Assembly (NCBI GenBank): GCA_942492715.1
Contig: CALOFW010000018.1
Location: forward strand, 372,001-436,000
Direction: 5' to 3'
DNA length: 64,000 nt
Origin: Sva-07 sp942492715
GTDB taxonomy: Bacteria; Actinomycetota; Acidimicrobiia; Acidimicrobiales; Ilumatobacteraceae
This document shows positions 39,977 to 49,849 of this stretch, one piece after another. The number at the start of each line of letters is the position of its first letter. Positions within the stretch are counted from its first letter, which is position 1. The position numbers and the translations under genes were made by a program. A model generated the notes under the pieces. That model was not told the origin of the DNA, did not search any database, and worked only from the letters and a program-made list of their open reading frames with translations.

Positions 39977-41683
39977 TCAGCTGCCGGGATCCGCCTCGCT
40001 CGTCGCGTCGATGTCGGCGAGCGCTTCCTCGATCGAGCCGTAGAAGTGGTCGGCATCGAGTGTGGCGAACAGGCCGTAGTCGTACACGAGGTCCTTCAGC
40101 CGGCTGCGCAGCTCGACGAACGCGATGTTGACGCCCCGCTCGTTGAGCTCGAGGTCGAGCTGTTCGAGGACGTCGGCGGCGGTCACGTCGATGTCGGTGA
40201 TCGCCTCGCACTGCAGGATCACCCAGCGTGGGTTCCGTTCGCGCACGAGCTCGCGGACCTGGTCATGGAACATGCCGGCGTTCGCGAAGAACAGCGGCGC
40301 CTCCCACCGGAACACGAGGATGCCGGGGTGTTCCTGCGTCGGGAGGCCGTTGTGGCTGCTGTGCCAGCCCGCCTCACCGTCGACCCGGCCCAGAACCTCT
40401 CCGTGAGGCCACCAGCTCCGCTTGAAGAAGAGGAGGATCGACAACACCACGGCGATCAGGATGCCCTGCAGCACGCCGAAGAAGACCACGCCGCCGGTTG
40501 CCGTGAGCGCGAGGAAGAACGAGCTGCGGCGGACCTTCATGTAGCGGCGCAGCGTGTGCAGATCGACGAGCGAGAACGCTGCGGCGATGACGACGGCGGC
40601 GAGCGCTGTCTGTGGGAGGTCCTTGAGCAGGCCGTTGAAGAACAGCAGCAGCAGGGCGACGATGCCGGCACCGACGACGCCGGTGAGTTGACTCTTCGCC
40701 CCGGTCTGATCCGCGACGGCCGTTCGTGAGCTGCTCGTCGACACTGCAAACCCCTGGAAGAATCCGGCAGCGATGTTGGCGGAGCCGATGCCGATCATCT
40801 CCTGGTCGGGTTTCAGCTCTTCACCGCGCCGTGCCGCGAACGCCGTCGAGGTGGCGATCGTGTCGGTGAGCGACACGAGGGTGATGCCGACCGCGGCGAT
40901 CAGCATCGGAGCGACATCGCTGACGCTCGTCCACGGCAGCGACGGCCGTGGGAGCCCTTCGGGCAGGGTTCCCACGGTGGAGACGTCGAGATCGAAGGCT
41001 CCGGTCACCACGGTGGCCCCCACCACGGCAACGAGCACCGCGGGAATCGTGTGTGTGAACCGCGGCAGCACGAGCAGCACGGCGAGCGTGCCGATTCCGA
41101 GCCACAGCGCGGTGGGGTTGCGATCCGGGAACCCGTCGACGAAGGCCTCGAGCTCGGCGACGAACCCGTCGGCGTCGGTCGAGAATCCCGCAAGCTTGGG
41201 AAGCTGGCCGACGAAGATCGTGATGGCCAGGCCGTTCATGTAGCCGACCTGGACCTCCTTCGAGAGCAGGTCGGCGACGAACCCGAGCTTTCCGGCACCG
41301 AGCCCGATCAGGATCAGGCCGACCATCACCGCCATCATCCCCGCGAGCGCAATGGCAGTCTCGGGGTCGTCGGCAACGACGACGAGCGGCACGATCGCGG
41401 CGAAGATCAGCGGTGAGACCGCCGAGTCGGGACCGAGCACGAGGATCCGCGACGGGCCCATGAGCGCATAGCCGACGAGGCAGGCGATCGTGGTGTACAG
41501 CCCGGTGACCGGCGGGAGCCCGGCCAGTTCGGCGTAGGCCATCCCCTGGGGGACGAGGATGGCAGCGAGCACGACACCCGCGACCAGGTCGAACCGCAGC
41601 CACGACCGTTCGTAGGTTCGGGCCGCCGTGATGCCGGGGACGAGCCCCCGCCACCCGGTTGGTGCCCGAACCTCGTCAGGCAC
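39977..41683 (-). CDS. SulP-family anion transporter with STAS domain
   Basis: The 568-residue product has the SulP signature near the N-terminus (LVPQGMAYAELAGLPPVTGLY), about 10-12 membrane helices, the conserved NIAAGFFQGFAVSTSSSRTAV segment and a C-terminal STAS domain (about 430-550) with WVILQCEAITDIDVTAADVL. Such transporters carry sulfate, bicarbonate or other anions. The substrate cannot be told. It overlaps the P-type ATPase gene by 8 bases, so the two are co-translated. Confidence 0.87.
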   Translation of the reverse strand: MPDEVRAPTGWRGLVPGITAARTYERSWLRFDLVAGVVLAAILVPQGMAYAELAGLPPVTGLYTTIACLVGYALMGPSRILVLGPDSAVSPLIFAAIVPLVVVADDPETAIALAGMMAVMVGLILIGLGAGKLGFVADLLSKEVQVGYMNGLAITIFVGQLPKLAGFSTDADGFVAELEAFVDGFPDRNPTALWLGIGTLAVLLVLPRFTHTIPAVLVAVVGATVVTGAFDLDVSTVGTLPEGLPRPSLPWTSVSDVAPMLIAAVGITLVSLTDTIATSTAFAARRGEELKPDQEMIGIGSANIAAGFFQGFAVSTSSSRTAVADQTGAKSQLTGVVGAGIVALLLLFFNGLLKDLPQTALAAVVIAAAFSLVDLHTLRRYMKVRRSSFFLALTATGGVVFFGVLQGILIAVVLSILLFFKRSWWPHGEVLGRVDGEAGWHSSHNGLPTQEHPGILVFRWEAPLFFANAGMFHDQVRELVRERNPRWVILQCEAITDIDVTAADVLEQLDLELNERGVNIAFVELRSRLKDLVYDYGLFATLDADHFYGSIEEALADIDATSEADPGS

Positions 41684-44456
41684 CTGAGGTGGTGGCGATG
41701 CCGGCGAACGGGTGCTCCTGTTGCGCCCGGTCGAGCCGTCGCATCTGGATGATCTTGTCGATCGCGACGAACAGCGGGGAGACGAGCGACAGACCGATCA
41801 CGAGGACCCACTGGGCGCCGGTCAGCGAGACCGTGTCGAGCATGCGCTGGAGCACCCGGGTCTCGACCGCGGCGATGGTCAATCCCCAGCCGAGCATGAT
41901 CCACCCCATGTACGGGAACAGCGGCGCCGACCACGGCACCTGGCGTTCGCGGCGCATCACGAAGCCCATGTTCACGGCGCTCAGGGCGACGACGGCGAAC
42001 GCCATCGTCATCGACGTCGACGCGTCGGTGGTGCTCGGCTCGCCGGGCCCCCACGACAGCAGGGCCAGCGCCGAGCCGGCGATGATGAAGCCGCTGATCA
42101 CCCAGCGGACGGTCTGGGCGCCGGTCGCGATCTTCGAACCCGGTGTACGCGGGGGTCGATCCATCACGCCGGGATCGGGAACGTCGACGATGAACCCGAC
42201 GACGACGGTGGCGACCACGAAGAACTTCGCGAACAGCAACTGCATCGGGAAGAGCGCGACGCCGTCGTTGATGTTGAGGATCGTGGCGATCAACATCAGC
42301 TGCAGCACCGACGACAGGATCGTCAGCTGTAGTTTCACGTACGACGAGATCCGTCGGTAGATGTCGCGGCCGAGGTCGACTGCGTGGACCAGGGTGCCGA
42401 AGTTGTCGTCGGTCAGGATCAGCTTGCCGGCCTGTTTGGTGACCTCGGAGCCGCTGCCCATCGCCACGCCGACGTCGGCCTGCTTGAGCGCTGCTGCGTC
42501 GTTGACGGCGTCGCCGGTCATGGCGACGACCTGTCCTGCCTCCTGCATGAGGCGGGCGAGGCGCACCTTGTCCTCCGGTGCGACCCGGCCGAAGACGTGC
42601 AGCTCGGGCAGTTGTGCCTTCACCTCGTCGTCGCTGAGCTTCTGGAGGTCGGCGCCGGTGATCACGCCGGGGCCGAGGCCCAGCTGATCGGCGATCGCCC
42701 GTGCGGTGACCGTGTGGTCGCCGGTGATCATGCGGACGTCGATGCCGGCGCCGTGGGCGACGCGGACCGCTTCGGCCGCCGAGGGACGCAGTGGGTCGAT
42801 GATGCCGACCAGGGAGATCATGACCAGGTCGTGCACCTCGCTCATCGGGTCGTCGGTGGCGGCGCGCATCGTGTCGTCGGAGAGCGGTCGCGCGGCAAAG
42901 GCGAGGACGCGCAGACCCTTCTCGGACAGCTGCTGGTTGGCGTCCAGCAACTCCTGGCGGACCTGCTCCATCGGCACGACCTCGCCGTGCCACAGCGCCT
43001 GCGAGCACCGGTCGATGACGACGTCGGGCGCGCCCTTCACGGTCATGAAGTGCGGTTCGGTCAGCAGCGGCCGCTCCATGTGAGCCGGCCGGTCGTGGAA
43101 CGTTGCCATGAACTTGTACTCGGAGTCGAACGGCACGAGCGCGACGCGCGGCAACGCCCGACGCGTTTCCTCGGCGTCGACGCCGACCTTCGCGGCCAGC
43201 ACGACGAGGGCGGCCTCGGTCGGGTCGCCGATGATCGATTCGTCGGCGGCGACGGTGGCGTCGCTGCACAGTGCGAGGCCGAGCGCCAGGCCGCTGAAGT
43301 CCGGCGTGGGTTCACCTGCCGGACCCAGGATCGCGCCCGACGTCGCGTAACCGCTGCCCTCGATCTTGTACCAGGATCCGCCGGTCAGCATCGTGACCGC
43401 CGTCATCGCGTTCATGGTCAGCGTGCCGGTCTTGTCGCTGTTGATCACCGTGGTGCCGCCGAGCGTCTCGACGTCGTTGAGCGACTTGACCACCGCCTTC
43501 GACTCGGCGAGCCGCTGCGCCCCGGACGAGAGCATCAGCTGGACGAACGTGGGCAGGCCCGTCGGGATCGCGGAGATCGCCGTCGAGATGCAGAGCAACA
43601 TCAGCGTCTCGCGGTCCTGATCGCGGGCGATCCCGACGATCGCGATGATCGCAACGGCGCCCCAGGCGAGGAAGCCGAAGATCTTGGTCAGATCGTCGAG
43701 TTCCTTCTGCAACGGCGACTTCGACCGCTTCGTCGCCGTGACCATGTTGGCGATCTGGCCCATCTGGGTCGACTGGCCGGTCGCGACGACGACGAGTTCG
43801 GCAGAACCGCGGGTGACCTGGGTGTTCTGGAACACGAGGTTGGTGCGGTCGCCGAGCGGCTGCTCCTCGTCACCGAGGGTGGTGCTGTCCTTGGCGATCG
43901 GCGCCGACTCACCGGTGAGCGCCGCCTCCTGGACCTCGAGCGACGCCGAGGAGACGATGCGGGCATCAGCGGGGACCAGGTCGCCCGCTTCGACCAACAG
44001 GATGTCGCCCGGCACGAGCCCGACCGCGTCGACCTCCTCGACGGTGCCGTCGCGCCGCACCCGGGCCATCGGCACCTGCAGCTGGGCGAGCGCGTCGACG
44101 CTCGCCATCGCCTTGCGCTCCTGGTTGGTGCCCATGATCACGTTGAACAGCACCAGCGCCATCACGATGGCACCGGTCGCGATCTGGTCGATCGTGAAGC
44201 TGGCGATGCTGACGATCAGCAGCATGATGTTCATCGGGTTGGCGATCTGCGCCTTCGCCATCTGCCACGTCGTCGGCGGGGGCTCGGTGGCAACTTCGTT
44301 CTTGCCGTACGTCGCCACGCGACTGGTCACGTCGGTGGCGCTGAGCCCCGATGCCGCGTCGACACCGAGCCGTGCGACGGTGTCGTCGACCGACAGCGAG
44401 TACCACTGCGTGTCGGAGGGTGCGGGTTGCTGGGTTGGTTCGTCGGTCATCGTCAT
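41676..44456 (-). CDS. P-type cation ATPase (P2-like) with altered ion-site and hinge motifs
   Basis: The 926-residue product has the N-terminal cation-ATPase domain, TGES (181-184), phosphorylated Asp341 in SDKTGTLTMN, the nucleotide-domain KGAPD motif, MITGDHTVTARAIA and ten or so membrane helices. Two motifs deviate from calcium pumps: membrane helix 4 has IPTGLP (298-302) for the usual PEGLP, removing the cation-binding glutamate, and the hinge reads TGDAVNDAAAL instead of TGDGVNDAPAL. The ion may be a proton, sodium or other monovalent cation. ATG 44456 is chosen; ppk2 lies 20 bases upstream. Confidence 0.85.
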   Translation of the reverse strand: MTMTDEPTQQPAPSDTQWYSLSVDDTVARLGVDAASGLSATDVTSRVATYGKNEVATEPPPTTWQMAKAQIANPMNIMLLIVSIASFTIDQIATGAIVMALVLFNVIMGTNQERKAMASVDALAQLQVPMARVRRDGTVEEVDAVGLVPGDILLVEAGDLVPADARIVSSASLEVQEAALTGESAPIAKDSTTLGDEEQPLGDRTNLVFQNTQVTRGSAELVVVATGQSTQMGQIANMVTATKRSKSPLQKELDDLTKIFGFLAWGAVAIIAIVGIARDQDRETLMLLCISTAISAIPTGLPTFVQLMLSSGAQRLAESKAVVKSLNDVETLGGTTVINSDKTGTLTMNAMTAVTMLTGGSWYKIEGSGYATSGAILGPAGEPTPDFSGLALGLALCSDATVAADESIIGDPTEAALVVLAAKVGVDAEETRRALPRVALVPFDSEYKFMATFHDRPAHMERPLLTEPHFMTVKGAPDVVIDRCSQALWHGEVVPMEQVRQELLDANQQLSEKGLRVLAFAARPLSDDTMRAATDDPMSEVHDLVMISLVGIIDPLRPSAAEAVRVAHGAGIDVRMITGDHTVTARAIADQLGLGPGVITGADLQKLSDDEVKAQLPELHVFGRVAPEDKVRLARLMQEAGQVVAMTGDAVNDAAALKQADVGVAMGSGSEVTKQAGKLILTDDNFGTLVHAVDLGRDIYRRISSYVKLQLTILSSVLQLMLIATILNINDGVALFPMQLLFAKFFVVATVVVGFIVDVPDPGVMDRPPRTPGSKIATGAQTVRWVISGFIIAGSALALLSWGPGEPSTTDASTSMTMAFAVVALSAVNMGFVMRRERQVPWSAPLFPYMGWIMLGWGLTIAAVETRVLQRMLDTVSLTGAQWVLVIGLSLVSPLFVAIDKIIQMRRLDRAQQEHPFAGIATTSGA

Positions 44457-44476
44457 CGTGGTGTCCTCAACGGTCC

Positions 44477-45343
44477 TCAGTAGGGCTCGGGGATGTGCCT
44501 GAGCGGCAGATCGGGCTCGACGTAACCGCGAGCGGCCTGGCGGCGGGGCAGCTTGATCTCGGGGCGGTCGATCTTCTCGTACGGAATCTGCGACAGCAGG
44601 TGCGAGATGATGTTGAGGCGGCCTCGCTTCTTGTCGTCGGTGTGGGCGATGAACCAAGGCGCCCACGACGTGTCGGTGGCGGCGAGCATCGCATCACGGG
44701 CCCGCGAGTAGTCGTACCAGCGGCTGTACGACTTGAGGTCCATGTCCGACAGCTTCCAGATCTTGCGCGGGTCGTCGATACGGCTCTTGAGTCGGCGGGT
44801 CTGTTCCTCGGCGCTGACCTCGAGCCAGTACTTGACGAGGTGGATCCCCGACTCGACCATCGCCTTCTCGACGGCGGGCACCTGGTCGAGGAACCGCTCG
44901 GTCTGTTCCGGTGTGCAGAATCCCATCACGGGCTCGACACCGGCGCGGTTGTACCAACTGCGGTCGAAGATCACGACCTCGCCCGCAGCGGGGAAGTGCG
45001 AGATGTAGCGCTGGATGTACATCTGCGACTTCTCGCGCTCGGTCGGCGCCGGCAGCGCTGCGACGCGGAACGTGCGTGGGCTCACCCGCTCGGTGATCCG
45101 CTTGATCGTGCCGCCCTTGCCGGCGGTGTCACGCCCTTCGAACACGATGCAGATCTTGGCGCCGGTGGCCCTGACCCACTCCTGCATCGCGACGAGTTCG
45201 CCCTGGAGCACCTCGAGCTCGGCCTCGTACTCCTTGCGCTTGAGCTTGCCGCCCGCCTCCGGGGCTGCACCTGCATCACCAGCGGGGGCGACCTCTGACG
45301 GCTGATGCGCCTTGTCCTTCTTCGATCGCTTCTTCTTTCCCAT
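44477..45343 (-). CDS. ppk2: Polyphosphate kinase 2
   Basis: The 288-residue product has the PPK2 core: Walker A GRDTAGKGGTIKRI, the lid region with PTEREKSQMYIQRYISHFP, Walker B VIFDRSWYNRAGVEPVMGF and the YDYSRARDAML segment. It transfers phosphate between polyphosphate and nucleoside diphosphates (class I-like by length and motif). AAGGAG lies 8 bases before ATG 45343, which favours it over an ATG at 45364. The first 40 residues are a charged Lys/Ala-rich extension. Neighbouring ATPase and SulP genes follow on the same strand. Confidence 0.92.
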   Translation of the reverse strand: MGKKKRSKKDKAHQPSEVAPAGDAGAAPEAGGKLKRKEYEAELEVLQGELVAMQEWVRATGAKICIVFEGRDTAGKGGTIKRITERVSPRTFRVAALPAPTEREKSQMYIQRYISHFPAAGEVVIFDRSWYNRAGVEPVMGFCTPEQTERFLDQVPAVEKAMVESGIHLVKYWLEVSAEEQTRRLKSRIDDPRKIWKLSDMDLKSYSRWYDYSRARDAMLAATDTSWAPWFIAHTDDKKRGRLNIISHLLSQIPYEKIDRPEIKLPRRQAARGYVEPDLPLRHIPEPY

Positions 45344-45425
45344 GGTCGGTACTCCTTCGCTCACTCTGTGTCAGGACTCGTGGCCGGGGCTCCGCGGTGA
45401 CTACCTCGCCATCATCACAGGTCGG

Positions 45426-45917
45426 TCACCGACATATCCCAGAAGTCACCCGCATCTGTTCCACGAGCGACAGCGCGTCGCCGTTGCGCGCCAGCACCCA
45501 GACCCCGCCTTTGTCGAACGAGATCGGGCCCACGAGCCCGTCGACGGAGTCCACGACCCTTGCGAGTTCCCCGAGCATGTCGCCGTGCGTGCACGCAACA
45601 CTTCCATCGGGAAGACGTCGGAGGAGGTGCAGCATCGCTTCGACGCTCGCTCCTTCCGCCAAGCTGTCGCTGAGTTCGACCGAGCGGCGCTGCCGCGCTG
45701 ACAGCGGCTCGACGGTCTGCACGCAACGCACGTACGGGCTCGACACGATGCGGCTGGCCGACGTGAGTTCGAGCAGCTCGGCGAGGACCTCTGCTCGCGC
45801 GTGCCCGCCGGGGCTCAGCGGGCGCAGGTGCTCGTCGGGGCCGTGTCCGCGGACTCCCGCGTCGGCGTGGCGGACGACGTAGATTCGCGAATGTTGCGCC
45901 GAGTGCGTAGGGGCCAT
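45426..45917 (-). CDS. Histidine phosphatase (SixA/phosphoglycerate mutase-like)
   Basis: The 163-residue product has the RHG-type start RIYVVRHADAG with the catalytic histidine, LRPLSPGGHARAEVLAELL, a VSSPYVRCVQTVEPL segment and the second histidine in ACTHGDMLGELA. It resembles SixA-like phosphohistidine phosphatases. ATG 45917 is chosen; the frame is open to 46100. Divergent from the DUF2252 gene. Confidence 0.82.
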   Translation of the reverse strand: MAPTHSAQHSRIYVVRHADAGVRGHGPDEHLRPLSPGGHARAEVLAELLELTSASRIVSSPYVRCVQTVEPLSARQRRSVELSDSLAEGASVEAMLHLLRRLPDGSVACTHGDMLGELARVVDSVDGLVGPISFDKGGVWVLARNGDALSLVEQMRVTSGICR

Positions 45918-46066
45918 GGGTCGATTGTGAGGTGACACCGGAGCGGGCCTTTCATCCATTTCGTGCGAACGGGGACGCATCGCACAGAACGAGTGACGCC
46001 GATCGCGTCGTTGTGCTCCACAATCGAGTCGTATCGGTTGGTCGACCGCAACCACAGGGAGAAGTG

Positions 46067-47485
46067 ATGGGCACCTCGGAGAATTCGCAGCGTGATCCAC
46101 GCTGGTCGCTCGAGAGTCGGCGCGAGCCGAAGACCATGCGAGCGGCCGCTGGGCGGGAGCGGCGCGAGACCGTGCCGCTCGAGGCGCACGCCGATCTCGT
46201 CGTTTCCGCCGAGCGTGCGAGTGCGCTCTCGATCCTGCAGGCCCAGGACGCGAACCGGCTGCAGGACCTGGTCCCGATCCGGTACGGGCGCATGTTGGCC
46301 ACGCCGTTCACGTTCTTGCGCGGGTCGGCGGCCGTGATGGCGACCGATCTGGCGGCCGGCCCGCGGACCGACCTGACCGTGCAATTGTGCGGCGATGCCC
46401 ACCTGTCGAACTTCGGGATGTTCTCGTCGCCCGAGCGCCGTCTCGTGTTCGACATCAACGATTTCGACGAGACGCTTCCGGGACCGTTCGAATGGGACGT
46501 CAAACGACTCGCCGCCAGCGTCGTGGTCGCGGGCCGCAACAACCAGCTCGACAAGAAGACCAACCGAAAGCTCGCGAGAGCAACAACGGCTGCGTACCGT
46601 GAGGTGATCGCGGCGGCCTCGAAGATGAATCCGCTCGACGTGTTCTACTACCGGATCGATGTCGAGGATCTGGCCAAGACGCTCACCACTGCGAAGAGCG
46701 ATCGGCGTCGTCTGGCCAAGACACGCAAGAAGTCCGCCAAGAAGAACAGCCTCGGAGCGCTCGGCAAGCTCACCGACATCGTCGACGGTCGCCGTGTGAT
46801 CGTCTCGAATCCACCGCTGATCGTCGCCATGACCGACGAGCAACGTCGCGACGAGATGACCCGTGTCGAGGTGTTCTTCGACGACTACCGGGCGACGCTG
46901 AACGCCGACCGGCGCCAGCTGATGGACCGGTACTCGCTCACCGACATCGCACACAAGGTTGTCGGCGTCGGCAGCGTTGGAACCCGGTGTCTGATCGCGC
47001 TGTTCGAATCGGGCGACGGAGAGCCACTGTTCCTCCAGATCAAGGAGGCGGCTCCGTCCGTCCTGGAGGCGCATCTCCAGCCGAGCGGGTTCGACCAGGA
47101 GGGTCATCGTGTCGTCGATGGGCAACGCAGGATTCAGGCGACGCCCGATGCCCTGCTCGGATGGGCTCGCTACGAGCGTGGCGACGAGCCCTCCACCGAC
47201 TTTTACGTGCGCCAGCTCTGGGACGGCAAGGCATCCGCCGACGTCGAGACCATGACGGCGGACGTCCTGCGGCGCTATGCGATGGCCTGCGGTGCCGCGC
47301 TCGGACGGGCCCACGCCCGCTCCGGTGATGCGTCGATGATCTCCGGGTATCTCGGCGACGACGACACCTTCGATCATGCGGTCGCACGGTTCGCCGAGGC
47401 CTATGCGGATCGCACCGAGCAGGACTACGACGAACTCATCGGTGCTGTCGACGACGGTCGGGTGCCGATCGTTCGCGATCTCTGA
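46067..47485 (+). CDS. DUF2252 protein (kinase-like fold)
   Basis: The 472-residue product has the DUF2252 motifs: RYGRMLATPFTFLRGSAAVM, QLCGDAHLSNFGMF and VFDINDFDETLPGPFEWDVK, which correspond to aminoglycoside-phosphotransferase-like catalytic segments. In the middle a Lys-rich loop (about 235-250) precedes the VGVGSVGTRC segment. Members occur with polyphosphate and phosphotransfer genes, but the activity is not established. AGGGAG precedes ATG 46067 by 4 bases. ppk2 and a histidine phosphatase lie next door on the other strand. Confidence 0.82.
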   Translation: MGTSENSQRDPRWSLESRREPKTMRAAAGRERRETVPLEAHADLVVSAERASALSILQAQDANRLQDLVPIRYGRMLATPFTFLRGSAAVMATDLAAGPRTDLTVQLCGDAHLSNFGMFSSPERRLVFDINDFDETLPGPFEWDVKRLAASVVVAGRNNQLDKKTNRKLARATTAAYREVIAAASKMNPLDVFYYRIDVEDLAKTLTTAKSDRRRLAKTRKKSAKKNSLGALGKLTDIVDGRRVIVSNPPLIVAMTDEQRRDEMTRVEVFFDDYRATLNADRRQLMDRYSLTDIAHKVVGVGSVGTRCLIALFESGDGEPLFLQIKEAAPSVLEAHLQPSGFDQEGHRVVDGQRRIQATPDALLGWARYERGDEPSTDFYVRQLWDGKASADVETMTADVLRRYAMACGAALGRAHARSGDASMISGYLGDDDTFDHAVARFAEAYADRTEQDYDELIGAVDDGRVPIVRDL

Positions 47486-47493
47486 ACGGGCCG

Positions 47494-47511
47494 TCGAGGC
47501 CAGCGCCTCGA
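47494..47511. terminator. Hairpin after the DUF2252 gene
   Basis: TCGAGGC-cagc-GCCTCGA forms a perfect 7-bp stem with a four-base loop, 8 bases after the stop codon. GC-rich, without T-tract; may stop or pause transcription ahead of the LuxR gene. Confidence 0.4.
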
Positions 47512-47554
47512 TGTCGGGCACCGCACCTCCAGCAACGTTCCGACGGGGTTCCAT

Positions 47555-47560
47555 TACCCT
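47555..47560 (+). promoter_or_regulatory. -10 box of the LuxR-family regulator gene
   Basis: TACCCT ends 11 bases before ATG 47572, predicting a leader of only a few bases. Confidence 0.4.
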
Positions 47561-47571
47561 GTGCGGGGACC

Positions 47572-49821
47572 ATGAGCACCGGGATCGACGCCATCGACGT
47601 GCACCGAGTTCTCGTCGATGCGAAGACAGGTGTTCCGCGCGTCCGCTCTGGGGTCGTCCGGCGGCCACGCCTCACGAGCTTGCTCGCCGCCGGTGTGGAT
47701 CTCCCGTTGATCGTCGTCTCGGCGCCGGTCGGATACGGCAAGACGACGCTGCTCGTCGACTGGCTGGAGCACGACGATCGCGCGGTCGCCTGGGTGTCGT
47801 TGGATCGGGCCGACGACGACGTCGCCACGCTGATGACATCGATCGTCACCGGGGTGAGGCGGGTGCGAGAGCTCGACGACGCCATCTCCCGTGAACTGGC
47901 TTCGCCTGTCGTCTCCGTCCTCGGTCGGGTGGTGCCGGGGTTGGCAGCCTCGATCGGTGCGGTCGACGAGCCGCTCGTGATCGTCGTGGACCATTTCGAC
48001 GAGATCCGGTCACGCGACTGCCGTGACGCGGTGGGTCTGCTCCTCGATCTCCTGCCTGATCATGTCCAGCTGGTCGTCTCGAGCCGCCGGGAAGTGTGGC
48101 TCGCCGGCGGCCGACGACGAGTGCGCGGCGAGGTGCTCGAGATCGGTGCGACCGACCTCGTCTTCGACGCCGACGAGGTGGCGGAACTCCTCGAGCTCCA
48201 CGGGCTGGAACCCCCATCCGAACGGGTTCGTCTGTTGCTCGAGCGAACGGAAGGATGGCCTGCTGGTCTGGCACTCCTCGCGCGCACCCACCGCAGCGAC
48301 GCCGCAGTGGCCGGTTCCAGCATCGCATCGTCGTCGCCCGACCGGGCCGTGGTCGAGTTCATCCGATCGGAGGTCCTGGCTGGGCTCCCGCCGGAGATCG
48401 ATCGCTTTCTCCACGGGACGGCGATCCTCGACGCGTTGAGCGCATCGCTGTGCGACGCCGTCCTCGACTCCACGCAGTCAGCCGCGGTCTTGGAGACGTT
48501 GATGCGTGCCGGCCTGTTCATCACGCCACTCGACGGCAGCGGGGCGTGGTTCCGCTACCACCCGCTGTTCAGGAAGGTGCTCCTCGACGAGGCCGGCCGA
48601 TTCGAACCGGACACCGTTCGGGAGCACCACCTGCGCGCCGCTCGGTGGTGGGCGGCAGCTGGTTCCGTCGACCACACGATCGAACATGCTCGAGCAGGCG
48701 GAGATCTCACGATCGCGGCTGACCTGATCGTCAAGGAGATGCCCCGTGCGTACAACGAGGGACGGTTGAGCGCGGTCAGGAGATGGCTGGACCAGCTCGG
48801 CGAGGAGATGATCGAACGGAACCCGGAACTGGCCGGACTGGTCGGCTGGCTGGAGGCGCTGACCGGAAATGCCGTCGAAGCGCAGCGATGGGCGGATCGC
48901 ATCGAGCGCCTGACGTCCGAGGGTGACTCGGAGGTCGAGTCGTTCGTATCGAGCCGTGCTGCGCTCGGGGCCTTTCTCTGTGCGCACGGTGTCGAGCAGA
49001 TGGAAGCCGATGCGAGATCGGTGGTGACCCGTGAGCCGGTCTGGGGTCCATGGCGGCCGGCTTCACTCGGCTTTCTTGCGGTGGCCCGATGGCTGCAGGA
49101 CGATGATGACGAGTCGTTCGCCCTTTTCTCGGAGAGTCTCGAGGTGACGACCGCGACCGACGGATTCGAGGATCCGGCGGCGCGCTACCTCGCCTATCGG
49201 GCGGTGCTGTCGATGGACCGGGGCGACTGGGCCAGTGCCGACCGCGATCTCGAACTCGCCGTGTCGGTGGTCGATCGTGCACATCTCTCCGAGTACGCCG
49301 TCAACGCGATCGTCGAAGCGGCCCGCGCCCGCCTGTTGTTGCACCGCAACGAGACCGAGACGGGTCGGGCGTCGTTGTTCCGTGCGATGCGTTTGCGGAC
49401 GTCGGTCACCTGGGTGAACCCGTGGGCCGCGGTGTGGTTGCGTCTCGAGCTGGCCGATGCGAACCTCGCGCTGGGCGATCCCGAGGCGGCCAGGATCCTG
49501 CTGCAGGAGACCGAAGGGGTGCTGTACCGGCGACCGAAACTCGGCCGCCTCGGCGCCCGCACCGACGCGCTCCGCGAGACGTTGAGTCGGTGGCCGACCG
49601 ATCTGCATGGCACCGCGCTGTCGACTGCGGAACTCCGTTTGTTGCCGTATCTGCAGACGCATCTGTCGCTCAAGGAGATCGGTGAACGGTTGTACGTGTC
49701 GAGGAACACGGTGAGCACCCAGACCAACTCGATCTACCGGAAGCTGGCGGTGTCCGGTCGCAGCGAGGCGGTCGACCGTGCCCGGGAGTTGGGCCTGCTG
49801 GCGCCGAGCGTGCTCGGCTGA
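47572..49821 (+). CDS. MalT-like LuxR-family transcriptional activator (STAND ATPase)
   Basis: The 749-residue product is built like MalT: an N-terminal NTPase with Walker A APVGYGKTT (51-59) and a Walker B-like VIVVDHFDEI, a winged part with YHPLFRKVLLDE, a long helical tetratricopeptide-like array (about 330-670) and a C-terminal LuxR helix-turn-helix with LSLKEIGERLYVSRNTVSTQ. MalT-type regulators are ATP-dependent and respond to a small ligand bound by the repeat region. The chain is about 150 residues shorter than E. coli MalT. The ligand is unknown. The DUF1269 and SulP genes that follow may be its target. Confidence 0.85.
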   Translation: MSTGIDAIDVHRVLVDAKTGVPRVRSGVVRRPRLTSLLAAGVDLPLIVVSAPVGYGKTTLLVDWLEHDDRAVAWVSLDRADDDVATLMTSIVTGVRRVRELDDAISRELASPVVSVLGRVVPGLAASIGAVDEPLVIVVDHFDEIRSRDCRDAVGLLLDLLPDHVQLVVSSRREVWLAGGRRRVRGEVLEIGATDLVFDADEVAELLELHGLEPPSERVRLLLERTEGWPAGLALLARTHRSDAAVAGSSIASSSPDRAVVEFIRSEVLAGLPPEIDRFLHGTAILDALSASLCDAVLDSTQSAAVLETLMRAGLFITPLDGSGAWFRYHPLFRKVLLDEAGRFEPDTVREHHLRAARWWAAAGSVDHTIEHARAGGDLTIAADLIVKEMPRAYNEGRLSAVRRWLDQLGEEMIERNPELAGLVGWLEALTGNAVEAQRWADRIERLTSEGDSEVESFVSSRAALGAFLCAHGVEQMEADARSVVTREPVWGPWRPASLGFLAVARWLQDDDDESFALFSESLEVTTATDGFEDPAARYLAYRAVLSMDRGDWASADRDLELAVSVVDRAHLSEYAVNAIVEAARARLLLHRNETETGRASLFRAMRLRTSVTWVNPWAAVWLRLELADANLALGDPEAARILLQETEGVLYRRPKLGRLGARTDALRETLSRWPTDLHGTALSTAELRLLPYLQTHLSLKEIGERLYVSRNTVSTQTNSIYRKLAVSGRSEAVDRARELGLLAPSVLG

Positions 49822-49849
49822 CATCGAGGACTCGCCGGTCGATCCCGTC

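Noticed and set aside
41407..43269. A 620-codon open frame overlapping the SulP and P-type ATPase genes
   Set aside because: It is a shadow frame caused by high GC: Arg/Gly/Pro-rich, no family motifs, while the overlapping frames encode clear transporter proteins.
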